Counted from the first letter of the stretch, positions 6,611-16,532 are shown. The stretch: 64,000 bases of DNA from Actinokineospora terrae (GCF_900111175.1 NZ_FOGI01000020.1:1-64000); one strand, 5' to 3'. Translations and numbers: made by a program. Notes: generated from the sequence alone by a model not told the origin.

Positions 6611-9600
6611 TCAGACCCGCTGCAACTCCGGCTCTTGCGCTGCCGGGCGCTGAGCGCGCTTGGCGGCGCGCTTGGCCCTGCGGCGCTCCTTGAAGTTCTC
6701 GACCATCGTGTAGAGGGTCGGGACGAGCACCAGGGTCAGCAGCGTCGAGCTGATCAGGCCGCCGATGACCACCAGGGCCAGCGGCTTGCCGATGAACCCG
6801 CCCTCGCCGGTGATGCCCGAGGCCATCGGCAGCAGCGCGAAGATCGTCGCCGCCGCGGTCATCAGGATCGGGCGCAGCCGCCTGCGGCCGCCCTCGATGA
6901 CCGCGTCCCGCACGCTCATCCCGTCCGCCCGGTACTTGTTGATCAGGTCGATCAGCACGATGGCGTTGGTCACCACGATGCCGACCAGCATCAGCATGCC
7001 GATGAGCGAGGGCAGCCCGAGCGGGGTGCCGGTGAGCAGCAGCAGGCCGATGGCGCCGGTGGCCGCGAACGGGATGGACACCAGCAGGATCAGCGGCTGC
7101 ACCAGGCTGCGGAACGTCGCCACCATGATCAGGAAGACGATGGCGATCGCGGCCAGCATGGCCAGCCCCAGGTCGGCGAAGGTGTCGGCCTGGTCGGCGC
7201 TGACCCCGCCGACCGAGTACGCCGCGCCGCCGGTCAGCGCGACCTTGCCCAGCCGGTCGGTCATGTCCTTGGTGACCGCGCCGAGGTCTGACGAGGTCGA
7301 CTTGGCGGTGACGGTGGTGCTGCGGTCGCCGTCGGTGCGGGTGACCTGGACCGGGCCGTCGACCGTGGACACCTGGGCGACCTGCCCGAGGGTGACCGGG
7401 CCAGCGGCGCTGGGCAGCGGCAGCGCCTTGAGCGCGGCGACGTCGGTCGGCGCGGCGCCGGTGCGCAGCACGACCTGCTGGCGGGCGCCGCCGATGGGCA
7501 GTTCGGCCACCGGGGTGCCGCGCAGCGCCTGGGCGGCGAACTGGCCGATGACCTGGTTGCTCAGGCCCTTGGCCGCCGCGGCGCGCTGGTCGACCACGAT
7601 CTCCACCCGCGGTGAGCTGCGGGCCAGGTCGCTGGTCACGTCGGTGAGCCCCGGGGTGCCCGCGACGGCGTCCTGGACGGTCTTGGTCGCGGCGCTCAGG
7701 CCCGCGGCGTCCGGCGCGGTCACGACGACCTCGATGGACGAGGACGCGCCCGCCGCGGCGGAGGCCCCGGTCTCCAGGGTGCCCGCGCCGGTGCCGAGCC
7801 GGTCCTTGATGCCCTTGAGCACGGCGTCGCGGTCGATGTCGGGCTTGAGCGTGGCGTCGACGGTGGTGTTGCCGTCGCCGCCGAAACCGAAGCCCGCCAA
7901 CGAGTCGTCGACGCCGACGGTGACCTGGTAGACCTCGATCTCCGGGGTGGCGGCGAGCACGTCCTCCAGCTTCTTGGCCGCGGCGTCGCGCGCGGCGAGG
8001 CTGGTGCCGGGCGCCAGTTCCTGGGTCAGCCGCACCGAGGTGCCGCCGTCGTCGTCGATGAAGTTGGTCTCCAGCCGCGCGGCCAGGCCCATGGTGGCGA
8101 TGAAGATCAGCACGGCGGCGAGGATCGTGGCCCAGCGGCGGCGGGTGGCGAAGCGCAGCACCGGGACGTAGGCGCGCTGCAGCGGGCTGCGCCGCTCCTT
8201 GTCCAGCGCCGCTTGCAGGGCGCGCTCGGCGGCGGCCGGGTCGGCGGAGACCGCGGGGGGCTTGAGGAACCAGAACGCGAGCACCGGGACGATGGTCAGC
8301 GACACCAGCAGCGACGCGACGAGCGCCACGGTGACCGTCAACGAGAACGGCCCGAACAGCTCGCCCGCGATACCGCCGACGAACGCGATCGGTGCGAACA
8401 CCGCCACCGTGGTCAAAGTGGACGCCGTCACCGCGCCTGCGACCTCCTTGGTGCCGTCGAGGATCGCGTGCAGCTTCTCCTCGCCGTACTCCAGGTGTCG
8501 CTTGATGTTCTCCAGCACGACGATCGAGTCGTCCACCACCCGGCCGATCGCGATGGTGAGCGCGCCGAGGGTGAGCATGTTCAGCGACAGGTCACCGGTC
8601 CACATCACCAGCAGCGCCACGAGCACCGACAGCGGGATGGACACCGCGGTGACGACCGTGGAGCGGATGGAGAGCAGGAACAGCAGGATCACCAGCACCG
8701 CGAAGGCCAGGCCCAGCACGCCCTCGGTGGTCAGGCCGCTGATCGCCTTCTCCACCTCCGGCCCTTGGGAGAACACCACGGTGAGGTCGGAGCCCGACGA
8801 GCGCTCCAGTTCGGCGAGCTTGTCGTTGACCGCCTTGGAGATCTCGACCGCGTTGCCGTCCCGGGTCATGGTGACCGTGACGCCGAGGGTGGGCTTGCCG
8901 CCGGTGCGGGTGATCACGGTGGCAGGCGCGAGTCCTGACTCGACAGTCGCGACCTCGCCGAGGGTGACCGGCTTGCCCTGTGCGGGAAGCTGGAGCGCGC
9001 GCAGATCGTCCACACTGGTCAGTGGCCCGCCGACCTGGACGGTGAGCGACTTGTCCGACTCGGTGACCGCGCCTGCCGGGAGCGTCGCGCCCGCGGTGGA
9101 CAGCGTGGTGGCCAGCGCGGACGGGTCCACGCCCGCCGCAGCGAGCTTGGCGTAGTCGACGGTGACCGTGACCTGCTGGGTGCGGGCGCCGCTGACGCCC
9201 GCCTCGCGCACCCCGCTGATCCCCTCCAGTGCGGGCACGACCTCGGCGCGCAGCCGGGCGGCGGTGGCGACCTCGTCGGACCCCGACGTCGCGGCGAGCA
9301 CGACCACCGGCAGGTCGTCGGTGCTGCCCTGCATGATCGTCGGCTCCACGCCCTGCGGCAGCTGCGGGCGCACGCGGTTGACCGCCTGCTGCAGCTGGCT
9401 GATCGCGGTGTCCATGTCGGTGCCGTAGACGAACTGCACCTGCACGGTCGACGAACTCTCCGCGGACCGGGTGGTGATCTTCTCCACACCGGCGACGCCG
9501 CGGACCCCGGCCGAGATCGGTTCGGCCACCTGGCTGTCCACCACATCCGGGGACGCGCCGGGGTAGGCGGCGATGACGACCGCGCCCGGCAGCTGGATGG

Positions 9601-9718
9601 AGGGCAGGAGTTGTTGTTTCAGTGACGGCAACGCGATGGCGCCGAAGCCGATGATGAGCAGGCTGAGCAAGCCCACCAGACCCCGGTTGCCCAGGCTGAG
9701 TCGTGCCAGCACGGACAT
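6611..9718 (-). CDS. RND-family (AcrB/HAE1-like) efflux permease
   Basis: A 1035-residue inner-membrane proton-driven exporter. It has the AcrB layout: an N-terminal membrane helix (residues 13-32), a large periplasmic-type loop with LPSIQLPGAVVIAAYPGASP, then a membrane block from about 333, a second large loop and a final membrane block. The proton-relay pair is visible as IGRVVDDSIVVLEN with Asp396 and Asp397. The C-terminus is a basic cytoplasmic tail. The ATG has GAGGGGAA upstream. No membrane-fusion protein or outer-membrane channel gene is adjacent, as is typical for actinobacteria. Substrate is unknown. A 7-bp-arm inverted repeat at 9871-9888 upstream could be its operator. Confidence 0.93.
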   Translation of the reverse strand: MSVLARLSLGNRGLVGLLSLLIIGFGAIALPSLKQQLLPSIQLPGAVVIAAYPGASPDVVDSQVAEPISAGVRGVAGVEKITTRSAESSSTVQVQFVYGTDMDTAISQLQQAVNRVRPQLPQGVEPTIMQGSTDDLPVVVLAATSGSDEVATAARLRAEVVPALEGISGVREAGVSGARTQQVTVTVDYAKLAAAGVDPSALATTLSTAGATLPAGAVTESDKSLTVQVGGPLTSVDDLRALQLPAQGKPVTLGEVATVESGLAPATVITRTGGKPTLGVTVTMTRDGNAVEISKAVNDKLAELERSSGSDLTVVFSQGPEVEKAISGLTTEGVLGLAFAVLVILLFLLSIRSTVVTAVSIPLSVLVALLVMWTGDLSLNMLTLGALTIAIGRVVDDSIVVLENIKRHLEYGEEKLHAILDGTKEVAGAVTASTLTTVAVFAPIAFVGGIAGELFGPFSLTVTVALVASLLVSLTIVPVLAFWFLKPPAVSADPAAAERALQAALDKERRSPLQRAYVPVLRFATRRRWATILAAVLIFIATMGLAARLETNFIDDDGGTSVRLTQELAPGTSLAARDAAAKKLEDVLAATPEIEVYQVTVGVDDSLAGFGFGGDGNTTVDATLKPDIDRDAVLKGIKDRLGTGAGTLETGASAAAGASSSIEVVVTAPDAAGLSAATKTVQDAVAGTPGLTDVTSDLARSSPRVEIVVDQRAAAAKGLSNQVIGQFAAQALRGTPVAELPIGGARQQVVLRTGAAPTDVAALKALPLPSAAGPVTLGQVAQVSTVDGPVQVTRTDGDRSTTVTAKSTSSDLGAVTKDMTDRLGKVALTGGAAYSVGGVSADQADTFADLGLAMLAAIAIVFLIMVATFRSLVQPLILLVSIPFAATGAIGLLLLTGTPLGLPSLIGMLMLVGIVVTNAIVLIDLINKYRADGMSVRDAVIEGGRRRLRPILMTAAATIFALLPMASGITGEGGFIGKPLALVVIGGLISSTLLTLVLVPTLYTMVENFKERRRAKRAAKRAQRPAAQEPELQRV

Positions 9719-9870
9719 CTGCGTAGTTCCCCTCGGACAACGAGCACTGTGGACACCGACGACCCCCTGGCGCGCGCTCGGCGGGCCACATCACCGGTGG
9801 ATTGGGGGAAGCCTGGCACAGGGAGCCTGAGGAGGGACTCAGCCCACGGGGCGATTCCCACCCGGGCCGG

Positions 9871-9888
9871 GTCATACAAAAGTATGAC
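9871..9888. promoter_or_regulatory. Inverted repeat upstream of the RND pump gene
   Basis: GTCATAC-AAAA-GTATGAC is a perfect 7-bp-arm inverted repeat, AT-rich against its surroundings. It lies 153 bp before the pump start and abuts the end of the YihY-family gene. A 10-base direct repeat GACTCAGCCC also occurs at 9836-9845 and 9886-9895. The size fits a TetR- or MarR-type operator controlling the pump, but no regulator gene is adjacent. Confidence 0.5.
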
Positions 9889-10968
9889 TCAGCCCTGGCT
9901 GCGGTCCCGATCCCACGACCGGGTGGACTCGGCGGGCGGGTCCGCGGCGGGCTGTTCACCCGGTGCTCGCGCGGCCGTCTCGCCGGTGTCGCGCTGCCGG
10001 TTCTTGCCCGCCGCCTTCTCCATCTCCAACCGCCGCCACCGCCGCCGCTGGCGCTTGGTCAGCTTCGCGGGCCACACCTCTTCGATGGCGGCGTTGAAGT
10101 ACGCGCCGATCACGACGGCCAGGCCGATGAAGAAGGCGAACAGCAGGAACGCGATGGGGGTGGCGAGCGCGCCGTAGGTGTAGCCGGTGGTGGTGATCCA
10201 GCCGATGTAGAGGCGCAGCCCGATGCTGGACAGGACGAACACGGCCATCGCCATGATCGCCCCCGGCACGCCGCGGTGCCACGGCAGCTTGCGCGGCAGG
10301 GCGAGCTTGTAGAGCGTGGTGAGCGCGAGCACGATCAAGATGCCGATCACCGGGTAGTAGGCGGTGCCGATCCACGCGTTGATGGTCGGCTGCCAGGACT
10401 CCGGGAACAGGTTGGGCAGCAGGTCGGGGCCGAGCGCGAGCACCGGCAGGCCGATGATCAGCAGCACCAGGCTGGCCATGTAGAGCAGCAGCGCGAAGAT
10501 CCGTTGCCACACCTCGTGACGGACCCCGTACTGGCCGTGTGCGACGGTGATCGCGTCCACGAACGACGACATCGCCGACGACCCGGCCCACAGCGAGATC
10601 AGGAAGCCGACGGAGACGATCTCGCCGCGCCCGACGGTGAGGATGTCGGAGACCGTGGGCTGGATGATCTGCGTCACCACGTTCTCGCTGAACGCCTTGC
10701 GCGAGATGTCGATCAGGTCGGCCTGCACCGCGAGCACGACGTCCGGGCCGAACCACTCGGCGACGAAACCGAGGCTGCCCAGCAGCCCGAGCAGCAGCGG
10801 CGGCAGGGACAGGACCTGCCAGAACGCGGCCTCGGCCGCCTCGGAGAAGAGGTTGCCTGCCCAGGCCTTGGACAGGGTGCGCCTGAGCAGCCGGGACGGA
10901 CCTCGCCGCGCGGGCGGGCCGCCGGGGGTGCCGTCGCGGCCGTCCTGGGGTGCTGGCTGCGCGGTCAT
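9889..10968 (-). CDS. YihY/BrkB-family integral membrane protein
   Basis: A 359-residue polytopic membrane protein of the YihY/BrkB (formerly 'RNase BN') family, comparable in neighbourhood to Rv2707. The N-terminus is a Pro/Gly/Arg-rich cytoplasmic tail. Family features follow: NLFSEAAEAAFWQVLSLPPL, a long soluble stretch with VTQIIQPTVSDILTVGRGE, and at least five more hydrophobic segments such as LLLYMASLVLLIIGLPVLAL. The C-terminal tail is highly basic. Transport function is suspected for the family but not shown. It is codirectional with the RND gene, 170 bp upstream, and divergent from the helicase gene. Confidence 0.9.
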   Translation of the reverse strand: MTAQPAPQDGRDGTPGGPPARRGPSRLLRRTLSKAWAGNLFSEAAEAAFWQVLSLPPLLLGLLGSLGFVAEWFGPDVVLAVQADLIDISRKAFSENVVTQIIQPTVSDILTVGRGEIVSVGFLISLWAGSSAMSSFVDAITVAHGQYGVRHEVWQRIFALLLYMASLVLLIIGLPVLALGPDLLPNLFPESWQPTINAWIGTAYYPVIGILIVLALTTLYKLALPRKLPWHRGVPGAIMAMAVFVLSSIGLRLYIGWITTTGYTYGALATPIAFLLFAFFIGLAVVIGAYFNAAIEEVWPAKLTKRQRRRWRRLEMEKAAGKNRQRDTGETAARAPGEQPAADPPAESTRSWDRDRSQG

Positions 10969-11137
10969 ACCGGGTCAAGCATGGTCCATGACCACTCGAT
11001 CGGCTTGATCACCGGCGTCGAGCGGGCCCCGGCGTGTCGCGGCCTGCGGCGATCTTGGCCGGGCGGGCGGTATCCTCGACGGCGCCCTCACCCCGGTCCC
11101 GCGCTCGACGCCGTGCCGACCAGCTGAGGGCATCACC

Positions 11138-12910
11138 GTGTCCGGAGCAGGTGGAGAGGAGCTGGGGCATCCCGTGACCCGGGCCGAGGTGGAACCGGAC
11201 TCCCGAGCGAGCGCCCCGGCGCGGCCGCTGCGCGACTGGCAGCGGCGCGCGCTGACCAAGTACCTGACCACGCGCCCGAAGGACTTCCTCGCGGTGGCGA
11301 CCCCCGGCGCGGGCAAGACGGTGTTCGGGCTGCGGGTGGCCAGCGAGCTGCTGGCCGACCGCACCGTCGAGTCGCTGACGATCGTGGCGCCGACCGAGCA
11401 CCTCAAGCACCAGTGGGCGTCGGCGGCGTCGGCGGCGGGCATCCCGATCGACCCGAACTTCACCAACTCGATGGGCGCCACCTCGCGCGACTTCCGCGGC
11501 GTCGCGGTCACCTACGCGCAGGTCGCGGCGCACCCGAGCCTGCACAGGGTGCGCACCGAGCAGCGCAAGACGCTGGTCATCCTCGACGAGATCCACCACG
11601 GCGGCGACGCCAAGAGCTGGGGCGACGCGGTCCGCGAGGCGTTCACCCCGGCCGCGCGGCGGCTGGCGCTGACCGGCACCCCGTTCCGCAGCGACGACTC
11701 CCCCATCCCGTTCGTCGACTACGAGCCCGATGGCGAGGGCTTCCAGCGCAGCCGCGCCGACCACACCTACGGCTACTCCGACGCGCTGCGCGACGGCGTC
11801 GTCCGGCCGGTGATCTTCCTGGCCTACTCCGGCGAGGCGAGCTGGCGGACCAGCGCGGGCGAGGAGTTCACCGCCCGGCTCGGCGAGCCGCTGACCGCCG
11901 AGCAGACCGCGCGGGCGTGGCGCACCGCGCTCGACCCGTCCGGCGAGTGGGTGCCCTCGGTGCTGGCCGCGGCCGACACCCGGCTGACGCAGGTCCGCCA
12001 CCACGTGCCGGACGCCGGTGGCCTGGTCATCGCCTCCGACCACGTCTCGGCGAAGGCGTACGCGCAGATCCTGGCGACCGCGACCGGCGAGGCGCCCACC
12101 CTGGTGCTCTCCGACGACCCGAAGGCCTCGGGGCGGATCCAGGAGTTCGCCGACTCGGACTCGCGTTGGCTGGTGGCGGTCCGGATGGTCAGCGAGGGCG
12201 TGGACGTGCCGCGGCTGGCGGTGGGCGTGTACGCGACCAGCGCCTCGACGCCGCTGTTCTTCGCCCAGGCCATCGGCAGGTACGTGCGGGTGCGGCGCCA
12301 GGGCGAGACGGCCAGCGTGTTCCTGCCCTCGGTGCCGGTGCTGCTGGACCTGGCCAGCCAGCTGGAGGCCGAGCGCGACCACGTGCTGGGCAAGCCGCAC
12401 CGGGAGAAGGAGGGTTGGGACGACGAGCTGGTCGCCGACGCCAACCGGACCAAGGACGAGCTGGGCGAGGAGGAGAAGGCGTTCACCTCGCTGGGTGCCT
12501 CCGCCGAGCTGGACCAGGTCATCTTCGACGGCTCGTCGTTCGGCACCGCCGCGGGCGCGGGCACGGTGGAGGAAGAGGAGTACCTAGGCCTGCCGGGGCT
12601 GCTCGAACCGCACCAGGTTCGTGAGCTGCTGAGACAGCGGCAAGAGCAGCAGGTCGCGGCGAGATCCAAGCGGGCCGCGGAGGCGAAGCCGGAGGAACCG
12701 GCGGCGCGGGCGCAGCCGCAGTCAGTGCAAGAGCGCTTGGCGAACCTGCGCAAGGAGTTGAACGCGCTGGTCGGCATGGCCCACCACCGCACCGGCAAGC
12801 CCCACGGCCTCATCCACGGCGAGCTGCGCCGAGCCTGCGGCGGTCCGCCCACCGCGATGGCCACGATCGAGCAGCTCGAGGAACGCATCGTCACCCTGCG
12901 TTCCTGGTAG
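11138..12910 (+). CDS. DEAD/DEAH-box superfamily II helicase
   Basis: A 590-residue ATP-dependent nucleic-acid helicase or translocase. The Q-motif-like LRDWQRRALTKYL is followed by Walker A ATPGAGKT (residues 54-61), motif Ia IVAPTEHLKHQW, Walker B ILDEIHH, motif III LTGTPFRSD, and motifs V/VI around RMVSEGVDVPRLAVGVYA and FFAQAIGRYVRVRR. The C-terminal 150 residues are charged and helical. The layout resembles restriction-enzyme-type and RadD-like helicases; no nuclease motif is visible. GTG at 11138 is used as the start; GTG at 11174 is possible. The first 30 residues are low in conserved content. Confidence 0.88.
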   Translation: MSGAGGEELGHPVTRAEVEPDSRASAPARPLRDWQRRALTKYLTTRPKDFLAVATPGAGKTVFGLRVASELLADRTVESLTIVAPTEHLKHQWASAASAAGIPIDPNFTNSMGATSRDFRGVAVTYAQVAAHPSLHRVRTEQRKTLVILDEIHHGGDAKSWGDAVREAFTPAARRLALTGTPFRSDDSPIPFVDYEPDGEGFQRSRADHTYGYSDALRDGVVRPVIFLAYSGEASWRTSAGEEFTARLGEPLTAEQTARAWRTALDPSGEWVPSVLAAADTRLTQVRHHVPDAGGLVIASDHVSAKAYAQILATATGEAPTLVLSDDPKASGRIQEFADSDSRWLVAVRMVSEGVDVPRLAVGVYATSASTPLFFAQAIGRYVRVRRQGETASVFLPSVPVLLDLASQLEAERDHVLGKPHREKEGWDDELVADANRTKDELGEEEKAFTSLGASAELDQVIFDGSSFGTAAGAGTVEEEEYLGLPGLLEPHQVRELLRQRQEQQVAARSKRAAEAKPEEPAARAQPQSVQERLANLRKELNALVGMAHHRTGKPHGLIHGELRRACGGPPTAMATIEQLEERIVTLRSW

Positions 12911-12968
12911 CCCCTGCTGGACCGCCCGACGAACGGGCGGGAACCGCGGCGTTTGCCATGATGTCGGG

Positions 12969-13883
12969 ATGAGCCCACACCTGGTCATCGCCGATGAGGT
13001 CACCGCCGCCCGGTCCGAGGGGCGTGCCGTGGTGGCCCTGGAGAGCACCCTGCTGGCCCACGGGCTGCCCCAGGGGCGCAACCTGGAGGTCGGCGCCCGG
13101 CTGGAGCGCATCGTGCGGGACGCGGGCGCCGTGCCCGCCACCATCGCGGTCCTCGACGGTGTGGCGCACATCGGGCTCACACCGGAGCAGCTCCGGCGCG
13201 TGTGCTCCCCCGGTCTCGCGAAGCTGTCGCTGCGTGACCTCGGGCCCGCTTACGCGCTCAAGCGCGATGGCGCTACCACCGTGGCCAGTACGGCAGCGCT
13301 AGCGCACCAGGCGGGCATCAAGGTGTTCGCGACCGGCGGCCTCGGTGGCGTGCATCTCTCCGTTCCTGCCGGTAGCGCGTCCTGGGATGTCTCCGCGGAC
13401 TTGGACGTCCTCGCGACCACGCCGGTGACCGTCGTCTGCTCCGGCGTGAAGTCGATCCTGGACATCGCCGCGACCGTGGAGGTGCTGGAGACGAAGTCGG
13501 TGCCGGTGGTCGGGTATCGCACTGACTACTTCCCTGGGTTCTACCTGCGCGAGTCAGCGCACACGGTGCCGTGGCGGGTGGACAACCCCGCGGACGCGGC
13601 CGCAGTGATCGCGGCGCACAGCACGTTCACGGCCTCGGGTGTCCTGCTGGTCAACCCGGTGCCGGTGGAGTACGAGCTCGACCGGGAACTCCACGACAGG
13701 CTTCTCAGCGAGGGCATGGCGTTGCTGCAAGAGCGCGGGATCCGGGGCAAGGACGTCACACCCGCACTGCTGGAGTTCTTCCACAACGGCAGCGGTGGCG
13801 CGAGTTTGAGCGCCAACACCGAACTGGTGGCGGACAACGCGCGCGTGGCCGCCGAGGTCGCGGTTCAGCTCTCGTCTCGGTAG
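12969..13883 (+). CDS. psuG: Pseudouridine-5'-phosphate glycosidase
   Basis: A 304-residue enzyme that reversibly splits pseudouridine 5'-phosphate into uracil and ribose 5-phosphate in pseudouridine catabolism. The family pattern is clear: VVALESTLLAHGLPQGRNLE with Glu25, the Lys85 region AKLSLRDLGPA, the metal/phosphate loop TGGLGGVHL, and VVCSGVKSILDI with Lys161, the position of the Schiff-base lysine. The ATG at 12969 starts right at the family N-terminus. The partner kinase is probably the PfkB gene at 16533, from which psuG is separated by an opposite-strand ABC exporter operon. The 3' end overlaps the convergent ATPase gene by 19 bp. Confidence 0.93.
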   Translation: MSPHLVIADEVTAARSEGRAVVALESTLLAHGLPQGRNLEVGARLERIVRDAGAVPATIAVLDGVAHIGLTPEQLRRVCSPGLAKLSLRDLGPAYALKRDGATTVASTAALAHQAGIKVFATGGLGGVHLSVPAGSASWDVSADLDVLATTPVTVVCSGVKSILDIAATVEVLETKSVPVVGYRTDYFPGFYLRESAHTVPWRVDNPADAAAVIAAHSTFTASGVLLVNPVPVEYELDRELHDRLLSEGMALLQERGIRGKDVTPALLEFFHNGSGGASLSANTELVADNARVAAEVAVQLSSR

Positions 13884-14821
13884 AGCCGCGCGACAACGTC
13901 CTCGATGTCGGGTTCTTGCACCGAGAGGTCTCTGAGCGAGACGGCTTGGGCTAGAGCCGCGACGACCTCTCCCGCCGCCATTCCGTCGAGCGTGAGCGTG
14001 ACCCGCCGCGCGTCGGCCTCTACCGCGGTGACAACGGCGCCCGGCAGCGTAAGACCCTCGGGCCACGGGTTGTCCAGATCGGCGACGATGGTGCGGCGTG
14101 AGCGGTAGCGGGCGTGTAGTTCGTCCAGGGTGCCGTCGTGCACCACGCGGCCGTGGTCGATGACCACGAGCCTGCGGCAGAGCTTCTCGATGTCGGCCAG
14201 GTCGTGGGTCGTGAGCACGACCGTGTTGTCGCCGCGCTTGTCCACGTCGGCGAGGAACGTCCGCACGGCCTGCTTGCTGAGCACGTCGAGGCCGATCGTG
14301 GGCTCGTCGAGGAACAGTACCTCCGGACCGTGCAAGAGGGCGGCGGTGAGCTCACCGCGCATGCGTTGCCCCAACGACAACTGACGCACCGGAGTCCGCT
14401 GGAACTCGTCGAGCCCGAGCAGGTCGGTGCACTGCTTCAGTCGAGCGGCGTGATCGCCCTCTGGAACCCGGTAGATGTGCCGTAGTAGTGAGAACGACTC
14501 TTCGAGCGGTAGGTCCCACCACAGCTGTGAGCGCTGCCCGAACACAACGCCGATCCGCCTCGCAAGAGTGGTGCGCTTAGCCACCGGCTCCAGCCCGCAG
14601 ACGCTGACCTCACCCGCGCTCGGGGTGAGCACACCGGTCAGCATCTTGAGCGTGGTGGACTTACCGGCGCCGTTCGGGCCTATGTACCCGAGCAGCTCGC
14701 CGCGCTCCACGGTGAGGTCGACACCGTCCACAGCAGACACCACGTGCCGCTCCCTGCGGAACCGGCCGACCTTGCGCGACACGGTGAACTCCTTGCGCAG
14801 ACCGCGCGCCGAAATGATCAT
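13865..14821 (-). CDS. ABC exporter ATP-binding protein (COG4586 type)
   Basis: A 318-residue ATPase that drives the two ABC-2 type permeases encoded upstream. Walker A GPNGAGKS is at 48-55, the signature is LSLGQRMRGE, Walker B is VLFLDEPTIGLD, and the H-loop is LTTHDLADIEKLC. The C-terminal 70 residues form the extra domain common in this group. The ATG start overlaps the previous gene's stop (ATGA at 14818-14821), so translation is coupled. Longer readings to 15022 would overlap the permease gene entirely and were rejected. Substrate is unknown. Confidence 0.93.
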   Translation of the reverse strand: MIISARGLRKEFTVSRKVGRFRRERHVVSAVDGVDLTVERGELLGYIGPNGAGKSTTLKMLTGVLTPSAGEVSVCGLEPVAKRTTLARRIGVVFGQRSQLWWDLPLEESFSLLRHIYRVPEGDHAARLKQCTDLLGLDEFQRTPVRQLSLGQRMRGELTAALLHGPEVLFLDEPTIGLDVLSKQAVRTFLADVDKRGDNTVVLTTHDLADIEKLCRRLVVIDHGRVVHDGTLDELHARYRSRRTIVADLDNPWPEGLTLPGAVVTAVEADARRVTLTLDGMAAGEVVAALAQAVSLRDLSVQEPDIEDVVARLYRDES

Positions 14822-15630
14822 GACCCTGTGCTCCGGTAGTGGCGGACGCCGAAGCGCCAGAAGGCGGTGGCGACGCAAGCGGCGACAACGGCGACCAACG
14901 GCGACCCCCACGCCACCGCGGTCGGTAGGCCCAACGGGTCCGGCTTGCCGAGTAGGACAAGGCTCGGGAAGTACGCGACGAAGCCGAACCCGATGCCCAG
15001 GGTGAACAGGTCGCGGAACCAACCGCCGTACATGGTGCTCGGGTACGAGGTGAAGTCGCGCCCGCCGTAGGTGAACGCGTTCGCCACCTCACCGGACTCG
15101 ACCCACCAGAACGCCACGGTGGCACCCCCGATGAACAGGCTGGCGAAGAACACAGCACCCGAGATCGGGACTATGGCGGCGAACAGCGCGCGTTCGACCG
15201 TCCACGGGATGTCTGCCACGCACAACGCGACGATGTAGAGCACGACTCCTTGCACCGCCCTGCCGATACGGCGCAACGCGAAGGTGATGACCGCTAGCTG
15301 CAAGAGGGCGGACAGGGGTCGCAGCAGCAGCGAGTCGAACAACCCTGACCGGACGTACTCGCGCAGTTTGTCCGCACTGCCCGCCACCAGGTCGGCCACG
15401 GTGAACGAGGCCGCCGACAACGCGGCCATCAGGAGCACCTCGGTGCCGGTGAACCCGCCGAGCGCGCCGGTGACGGAGAACAAGACGAAGACGGTGGCGA
15501 TGTCGAGGCCGTTGACGACCATACTGCCGAGGATCTCCAGCACCATCGACGTGCGGTACTGCCACTGGCTGCGGACCTGCGCGCGGAGCACCCGCCCGTA
15601 GACCCGCGCGGTGTCGCGGATGTCAGCCAC
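14818..15630 (-). CDS. ABC-2 family transporter permease (second permease)
   Basis: A 270-residue membrane protein with about six hydrophobic segments, e.g. VFVLFSVTGALGGF and FFASLFIGGATVAFWW. With the next gene it would form the exporter's heterodimeric channel. The family motif GGRDFTSYPSTMYGGWFRDL near residue 195 is typical of the actinobacterial COG3694/COG4587 ABC-2 permeases. The start is taken as the GTG at 15630, overlapping the upstream permease by 8 bp; the overlap makes an earlier start unlikely. Confidence 0.85.
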   Translation of the reverse strand: MADIRDTARVYGRVLRAQVRSQWQYRTSMVLEILGSMVVNGLDIATVFVLFSVTGALGGFTGTEVLLMAALSAASFTVADLVAGSADKLREYVRSGLFDSLLLRPLSALLQLAVITFALRRIGRAVQGVVLYIVALCVADIPWTVERALFAAIVPISGAVFFASLFIGGATVAFWWVESGEVANAFTYGGRDFTSYPSTMYGGWFRDLFTLGIGFGFVAYFPSLVLLGKPDPLGLPTAVAWGSPLVAVVAACVATAFWRFGVRHYRSTGS

Positions 15631-16423
15631 CTTGCACCACCAGCTTCCGCACCGCGCGCGTCTGGACCCAGCGACAGAGGAGCAGTAAGAGAACCATCCA
15701 CATGACCTGCCCCAGGCAGACCAAGAGCGCGTGCCCGGTGCCACCTCGCTCGACCGCGATGTCCAGTGGCGCCTGGAGCAAGGACGGGAACGGGGTCGCC
15801 ACCCACAGCACGGTGCTCAGCCACTCCGGCAAGACGGCCAGCGGGAAGTACAGCCCGCTGGCTGCGCCGGACACGAAAACCCAGAACATCATGACGCCCC
15901 GGATGTCCAGCAACCAGAACGCGGTCAGGCCGATCAGGTACCGGCACGCGAAGCACACGACGATCGCGAGCAGGGTGGACAGCACGAACAGCGGGTAAGT
16001 CAAGAGGCTCCGCGGGACATAGAGCCCAAAAGCGATAGCGCCCACGACCAGCGGCACCACGAACCTGGTCAACGCGGCGAAGGCAGCGCGGCCGATGTCG
16101 GTCCACAGGTACGTCCACAGTGGATCCACCGGGCGCAGCAGGTCGGCGACGACATCCCCGGTGCGCACCCGCTCGGCCAGGTCGAGCATCGTCCAGGAGT
16201 TCACCACCGCGAGCAGCCCCTGCCCCAGCCAGACGTAGCTGACCAGTTGCGACCGGTCGTAGCCGACCATGGTCCCGCCCGCGGTCGCAGCGACGCTGAG
16301 CAGGATGTAGCAGCGCAGGTAGCCGAACACGGTGTTGGTGAACGCCCCGGCGAAGGTGGCCTGCCGGTAGGTCGCGTACCGGCGGAAACCGGCGGCGACC
16401 AGCGCGGTCTGGACACGCGCCAT
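15623..16423 (-). CDS. ABC-2 family transporter permease (first permease)
   Basis: A 266-residue polytopic membrane protein and the first gene of a three-gene exporter operon (permease, permease, ATPase). It begins MARVQTALVAAGFRRYATYR, followed by membrane segments such as LLAVVNSWTMLDLAERVRTG in the coupling-helix region and VMMFWVFVSGAASGLYFPLA. All junctions in the operon overlap. It is divergent from the PfkB kinase gene by 109 bp. The operon sits inside the psuG/kinase pair; whether it exports a compound related to nucleoside salvage is unknown. Confidence 0.87.
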   Translation of the reverse strand: MARVQTALVAAGFRRYATYRQATFAGAFTNTVFGYLRCYILLSVAATAGGTMVGYDRSQLVSYVWLGQGLLAVVNSWTMLDLAERVRTGDVVADLLRPVDPLWTYLWTDIGRAAFAALTRFVVPLVVGAIAFGLYVPRSLLTYPLFVLSTLLAIVVCFACRYLIGLTAFWLLDIRGVMMFWVFVSGAASGLYFPLAVLPEWLSTVLWVATPFPSLLQAPLDIAVERGGTGHALLVCLGQVMWMVLLLLLCRWVQTRAVRKLVVQGG

Positions 16424-16532
16424 CGCCGGGCTCCTTCGAGGAGGTCATCGTCGGGAAGTTGTCGCAGACTGAGCGGAGCGCCTTTCTACCGTAAGGTCCC
16501 GTGTCCGCGCGAGTTCGGTTCCGGAGGTGACC

